From positions 1 to 17,201 of the forward strand of contig QILH01000121.1 of assembly GCA_003233255.1 (NCBI GenBank): 17,201 nt of DNA, read 5' to 3'. The notes below the pieces were generated by a model that saw only the letters and a program-made list of their open reading frames with translations, ran no database searches and had not been told where the DNA came from. Origin of the DNA: Gammaproteobacteria bacterium (GTDB lineage: Bacteria; Pseudomonadota; Gammaproteobacteria; UBA6429; Thiohalophilaceae). Below are positions 14,284 to 17,201 of this stretch, in pieces (position 1 is the stretch's first letter; every line of letters starts with the position of its first letter). A program made the position numbers and the translations under genes.

Positions 14284-15362
14284 TGAAATTATTCATCGTC
14301 GCTCTTGTGTTGTTAAACCTGCTTCTGCTTCCTGGCTGTGCGTTAATACACTCCTTTGACAAAGATTTAAACAGCCAGATTGATCAATGGGTCAAACAAC
14401 ACGATTACTCAAAGGCACTCGATACCATATCATACGTTCTAAAAAGTCATCCGCAATATAGAAAATTACAAAAGCGTAAGCTAAAAATTGAAAAAGCCGC
14501 ACTGAACTTTGAGAAAATAAAACTTCGTGAAATCAATGCTCATATCGAGGCAAAAGACTGGCAGACCGCTGAGAAATCGTTAAATTATAGTCTTGCCAGG
14601 CTACCCGACAGTAAAGCGTTACAAATAGCACATAGAGAATTTATTAAAAAACGGGCGCAATACCTGAAAAGCCTGTACTACCAGTTGTACATCAATAAAG
14701 CGGAATGGTTGGTTAAAAATAAAGATGTTCAAAAAGAACTCTCCGCCACCATGCCCGATGAGAAAGCTGGAAAAAAGGCCCTGCAGCAACATAAGCAGGA
14801 CATTGAGCAAGTTTATCAACAACTCGTCGTTTGCGGCATCGAGGGTATGAATATCGGTGATCTCGAATTAGCCGAACAGTGCTTCCTGCTAGCCGAAGAA
14901 CTGAAACCCAGCGAAGCCTTAAGATCATCTATCAGTGATATTCAACGTGAATTATTCAAACTTGAAAAGCGTGAAACTCTGGTATTATCGAAAAAAGGCA
15001 AAGACCTGTTAGTCAGCGCCAAAGTAACAATGCAGTCAGGCGATCTAAAAAAATCACAAAAAATATACCGGAAAATTCCGGTAGAAGATAAAAAATATGC
15101 TCTGGTACGGGCCTTTAAACAGGAACTCAACTCTCGTATAAAAGACAACGTGACGACACGAATTGAAATGGGACGAAAACTTTACAGCCAGGGTGAGATT
15201 AAGCAGGCGCTGGCCATCTGGACCGATATACGAGAACTGGATCCGAATAACGAATATTTAATGAGTCATATTGAACGAGCACAGAAGGTGATCGATAAAC
15301 TGGAAGAGTTAAAAGATCAGAAAGCGACAATCTCGCCTCCGGCAAACAAGAAACGAGAATAA
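14280..15362 (+). CDS. Lipoprotein with TPR-like helical repeats, coupled to the cyclase gene
   Basis: This is a 360-aa protein with a lipoprotein signal peptide (MMKLFIVALVLLNLLLLPGC, lipid Cys C20). Ala follows the Cys, so outer-membrane sorting is likely. The rest is helical with TPR-like hairpins; the clearest is near the C-terminus, about 295-328 (MGRKLYSQGEIKQALAIWTD). The ATG overlaps the cyclase TGA (ATGA), and a second ATG follows at once at 14283, so translational coupling is likely. It may sense or scaffold something at the envelope for the cyclase; this is inference from the overlap. The last Glu codon and TAA lie inside the end of a miniature element at 15357, so the natural C-terminus may have been altered by the insertion. 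I do not recognise a named family. Confidence 0.75.
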   Translation: MMKLFIVALVLLNLLLLPGCALIHSFDKDLNSQIDQWVKQHDYSKALDTISYVLKSHPQYRKLQKRKLKIEKAALNFEKIKLREINAHIEAKDWQTAEKSLNYSLARLPDSKALQIAHREFIKKRAQYLKSLYYQLYINKAEWLVKNKDVQKELSATMPDEKAGKKALQQHKQDIEQVYQQLVVCGIEGMNIGDLELAEQCFLLAEELKPSEALRSSISDIQRELFKLEKRETLVLSKKGKDLLVSAKVTMQSGDLKKSQKIYRKIPVEDKKYALVRAFKQELNSRIKDNVTTRIEMGRKLYSQGEIKQALAIWTDIRELDPNNEYLMSHIERAQKVIDKLEELKDQKATISPPANKKRE

Positions 15363-15438
15363 TTGGGGTCAGAGGCACATTTTTCCTGGATTAGTTGTAA
15401 AAAAGACAAAGTACTAGCAAAAAATGTGTCTCTGACCC

Positions 15439-15557
15439 GAATGGCACTAAGTTAAGCTAAACATTTACAAATATAACTAACTTAGCCCCACACGTCATTC
15501 CCGCGAAGGCGGGAATGACGGCATTTGTTACGTTTAAGGCTTAACTTAGTGCCATTC
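15439..15557. mobile_element. Second miniature inverted-repeat element (119 bp) nested in the first
   Basis: Perfect 19-bp terminal repeats, GAATGGCACTAAGTTAAGC at 15439-15457 and its complement at 15539-15557. It is flanked by an 11-bp direct repeat, GTCTCTGACCC (15428-15438) and GTCTCTGATCC (15558-15568), as expected for a target duplication made when it landed in the arm of the outer element. A partial extra copy of the arm (CTAACTTAGCC, about 15477-15487) lies inside. No coding capacity. Confidence 0.65.
15493..15520. repeat. REP-like 12-bp-stem hairpin
   Basis: CGTCATTCCCGC (15493-15504), loop GAAG, then the exact complement (15509-15520). It is a GC-rich palindrome of the CATTCCCGC...GCGGGAATG type that is dispersed between genes in many proteobacteria. 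It sits in the middle of the 119-bp element and may be a third insertion layer. It is not followed by a T-run, so it is not a standard terminator. Confidence 0.75.
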
Positions 15558-15628
15558 GTCTCTGATCCCAATTATTCCGACCTGATCACTGACCGTGTTT
15601 ATTCGAAATAAATCTGGGTGTTTGGAAA

Positions 15629-15820
15629 TTATAAGGTGGATGGATGCGTTGCGGAGCGTTGGTTACATTGTCGCAATAAACCTCTGGCACACGTTGCACA
15701 ACGGCCACAACAGGTCGCCACATTGAGCTCTTTGCGTAAGTCTCCTAACGAACAGGCACCCTCTTTAGCGGCCTGAATAATGTCTTTGTCCGTAACGGCA
15801 TTGCAAACACATACGTACAT
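15629..15820 (-). CDS. bfd: Bacterioferritin-associated ferredoxin Bfd
   Basis: This 63-aa [2Fe-2S] protein ligates its cluster with C4, C6, C38 and C41 (MYVCVCN and CCGRC), the Bfd pattern. Bfd binds bacterioferritin at the haem and passes electrons that reduce stored Fe(III) for release, so pairing with the adjacent bacterioferritin genes fits. It is divergent from them across 231 bp. The ATG is at 15818-15820; the upstream Shine-Dalgarno is weak (GGGAA). Iron control is expected, but I found no convincing Fur box in the gap, only AT-rich DNA. Two extra cysteines (C37, C44) flank the cluster motif. Length and fold are normal. Confidence 0.93.
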   Translation of the reverse strand: MYVCVCNAVTDKDIIQAAKEGACSLGDLRKELNVATCCGRCATCARGLLRQCNQRSATHPSTL

Positions 15821-16051
15821 TGGTCAATTCCCAGTCCTGTTTTCTAGTGGAGACTGGATTATACATCTAAATACGAATGATTAGCAATACGATTTAACTC
15901 TTAACATTTGCTATAAATTATTCAATATATTCAGCCACTTACTAACTATTATTTTATTCGCAAAATAATTGGGTTCCCCGCAACAGTGTACTAATATTCC
16001 CACTGTGTGTTAAAAATCTCTATTTGATGGCCAAATATCCTGGAGGTGCCT

Positions 16052-16522
16052 ATGAAATCAGATCCTGAAATTAACCAATACCTGAATCAGGCGTTAAAGA
16101 ATGAACTTACTGCGATTAACCAGTATTTTTTGCATGCCCGGATGTGTAAAAACTGGGGATTTGAAGAACTCAACAAGAAAGAGTACAGCGCCTCAATCAA
16201 GGCGATGAAAAATGCCGATGAAATCATTGAGCGTATTTTATTCCTGGAAGGATTGCCTAATCTACAGAATCTTGGCAAGTTACTCATCGGTGAAGATGTG
16301 CCTGAAATACTGAAAGGCGATCAGCAAATGGCGATGGACACGCATCAAGGTTTGCTGGACGGTATCGTTTATTGTGAGTCGGTAAAAGATTATGTCAGTC
16401 GTGAGTTACTTGAAGCTATCCTGCAAGACAATGAAGAGCATATCGACTGGTTAGAAACTCAGACGGATTTGATTGTCAAAATCGGTCTGAAAAATTACTT
16501 ACAATCCCTGATGGATGATTAA
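16052..16522 (+). CDS. bfr: Bacterioferritin subunit with haem ligand but no ferroxidase centre
   Basis: This 156-aa subunit aligns without gaps to E. coli Bfr (KNELTAINQYFLHARMCKNWG; IERILFLEGLPNLQNLGKL). The haem ligand M52 is kept. Of the di-iron ferroxidase ligands only E18 and H130 remain: the usual E51, H54, E94 and E127 are A51, N54, A94 and N127. It should therefore bind haem at the two-fold axis and dock Bfd but not oxidise Fe(II). The gene next door encodes the complementary subunit, so the two probably co-assemble into a 24-mer. The start is ATG 16052, with GGAGG 5 nt upstream; a GTG at 16046 overlaps that Shine-Dalgarno and is rejected. The second gene follows after 14 bp. Confidence 0.92.
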   Translation: MKSDPEINQYLNQALKNELTAINQYFLHARMCKNWGFEELNKKEYSASIKAMKNADEIIERILFLEGLPNLQNLGKLLIGEDVPEILKGDQQMAMDTHQGLLDGIVYCESVKDYVSRELLEAILQDNEEHIDWLETQTDLIVKIGLKNYLQSLMDD

Positions 16523-16536
16523 AATAAGGAATTATT

Positions 16537-17007
16537 ATGAAAGGTACTCAAGAAATTATAGACATATTGAATAAATTATTAACCGGTGAAATGTCAGCTG
16601 CAGATCAGTATTTTATTCATTCAAGAATGTATCATGACTGGGGCCTGGATAAATTATATGAGCGTTTAAAACACGAGTCCGAAGAAGAACTGGAACATGC
16701 AACTAAATTAGTTGAGCGTATTTTATTTCTGGAAGGAACACCCAATGTGGCTTCGCGAGAAGCGTTGCGTATCGGTAAAGACGTGGCCGAGATGATGAAA
16801 AACGATCTTTCCTATGAACTGGACGTGGTCGCAGCATTAAAGGCCGCCATTCCGGTATGCGAAAAACAAAAAGATTTTCATAGCCGAGAAATTCTTGAAG
16901 GATTACTGAAAGATACCGAAGAAGATCATACCCATTGGCTGGAAAAACAATTGGGGCTGATCGATAAAGTGGGTTTGCAAAATTATATACAGTCCCAAAT
17001 GGGTTAA
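16537..17007 (+). CDS. bfr: Bacterioferritin subunit with ferroxidase centre but no haem Met
   Basis: This 156-aa bacterioferritin has a complete di-iron ferroxidase set: E18, E51, H54, E94 and, allowing one inserted residue, E128 and H131 (DTEEDHTHW). The haem-binding Met is replaced by L52 (EELEHA). It should oxidise Fe(II) for storage but not ligate haem by itself, the opposite of the upstream subunit. Paired subunits of this sort are known in other bacteria (for example Neisseria). It has AAGGA about 7 nt before the ATG and shares the transcript with the first gene. High confidence in family and residue reading; heteromeric assembly is inferred. Confidence 0.93.
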   Translation: MKGTQEIIDILNKLLTGEMSAADQYFIHSRMYHDWGLDKLYERLKHESEEELEHATKLVERILFLEGTPNVASREALRIGKDVAEMMKNDLSYELDVVAALKAAIPVCEKQKDFHSREILEGLLKDTEEDHTHWLEKQLGLIDKVGLQNYIQSQMG

Positions 17008-17116
17008 AGATCAGGGAGCGGTCTTGTTAAATAGCTGTTCCGAACAGGTGCCCACTTTAGCTCGTGTAAATCGTCGAGCAGGTTTGTGTAGGGTTAGTTT
17101 TTCTTTACTATAAAGT

Positions 17117-17132
17117 AGCTGGACAGCTTTTT
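17117..17132 (+). terminator. Possible terminator after the bacterioferritin pair
   Basis: AGCT-GGAC-AGCT (17117-17128) is followed by a T-run to 17132. A second small hairpin, CTTTA-CTA-TAAAG, lies at 17103-17115. The stems are short and AT-rich, so this is a weak call. It also lies at the end of the minus-strand gene entering from the right. Confidence 0.35.
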
Positions 17133-17199
17133 AAGCTTCTTCTTCCCCATGAATCGGTATTAACCGTTCCACCGCGCGTAAGCCTTGAGGTAATTTATG
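17131..17199 (-). CDS. C-terminal end of an unidentified gene (truncated by window edge)
   Basis: The minus-strand frame is open from the right edge to a TAA at 17131-17133, giving 22 residues that end LRAVERLIPIHGEEEA. The composition looks like a normal protein end, and the convergent layout with bacterioferritin fits. Too short to identify a family; the other two minus-strand frames have early stops. Confidence 0.35.
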   Translation of the reverse strand, partial: HKLPQGLRAVERLIPIHGEEEA

Positions 17200-17201
17200 C
17201 C

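Larger units (their letters stand above)
15357..15577. mobile_element. Miniature inverted-repeat element (outer), split by a second element
   Basis: Terminal inverted repeats begin GAATAATTGGGGTCAGAG at 15357 and end CTCTGATCCCAATTATTC at 15577. When the inner insertion is removed, the arms pair over about 28 bp with two mismatches. Both ends are flanked by CGA (15354-15356 and 15578-15580), a probable 3-bp target duplication. No ORF lies inside, so it is non-autonomous. Without the inner element and its duplication it would be about 91 bp. It supplies the stop codon of the upstream lipoprotein gene. Confidence 0.65.

Noticed and set aside
15363..15628. IS element or transposase gene between the lipoprotein and bfd genes
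   Set aside because: No coding frame lies in this stretch; only inverted repeats are present, so I call non-autonomous elements.
15860..15900. Fur box between bfd and bfr (AATGATTAGCAATACGATT)
   Set aside because: By hand only about nine of nineteen positions match the consensus, which AT-rich DNA gives by chance.

Overview
The window looks like chromosomal DNA from an environmental, non-enteric gammaproteobacterium. The main support is the complete EF-P beta-lysylation set (epmA, efp, epmB), a FimX-type degenerate c-di-GMP protein, a Bfd/two-subunit bacterioferritin cluster, and SCO1/PCu(A)C copper-delivery genes. I cannot name a genus from the sequence. No tRNA, rRNA, CRISPR array, transposase or phage gene was seen.

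Layout. (1) 3-296 holds the 3' end of a gene for a His/Gly/Asn/Ser repeat protein. It converges on a minus-strand pair (SCO1-like, then PCu(A)C-like) for copper delivery to cytochrome oxidase. (2) 1757-2740 holds a LexA-type autoprotease with no DNA-binding domain, followed 21 bp later by a Mut7-C/zinc-ribbon protein. (3) 2866-3426 encodes a stand-alone protein resembling the CheZ phosphatase. (4) 3433-6142 is the EF-P module: efp-epmA on the minus strand, with epmB divergent from efp. (5) 6235-10335 holds two c-di-GMP-type genes, a 612-aa protein with a degenerate PilZ-like domain and a FimX-like REC-PAS-GGDEF-EAL protein with substituted catalytic motifs; a sigma-28-like promoter lies between them. 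(6) 10332-12475 on the minus strand encodes an HtpX-like membrane protease and a DUF1015 protein. (7) 12703-15362 is a coupled pair, a membrane class III adenylate cyclase and a TPR-like lipoprotein, with a CRP-like palindrome upstream. (8) 15357-15577 is a nested set of miniature inverted-repeat elements whose end supplies the lipoprotein stop codon. (9) 15629-17007 is an iron-storage locus: bfd divergent from two bacterioferritin genes with complementary defects, one keeping the haem Met but not the ferroxidase ligands, the other the reverse. (10) A minus-strand gene end enters from the right edge.

The most notable points are the HTH-less LexA next to a Mut7-C protein, the orphan CheZ-like protein near degenerate c-di-GMP proteins, the nested mini-transposons with visible target duplications, the CRP-like site in front of the cyclase, and the split-function bacterioferritin pair.
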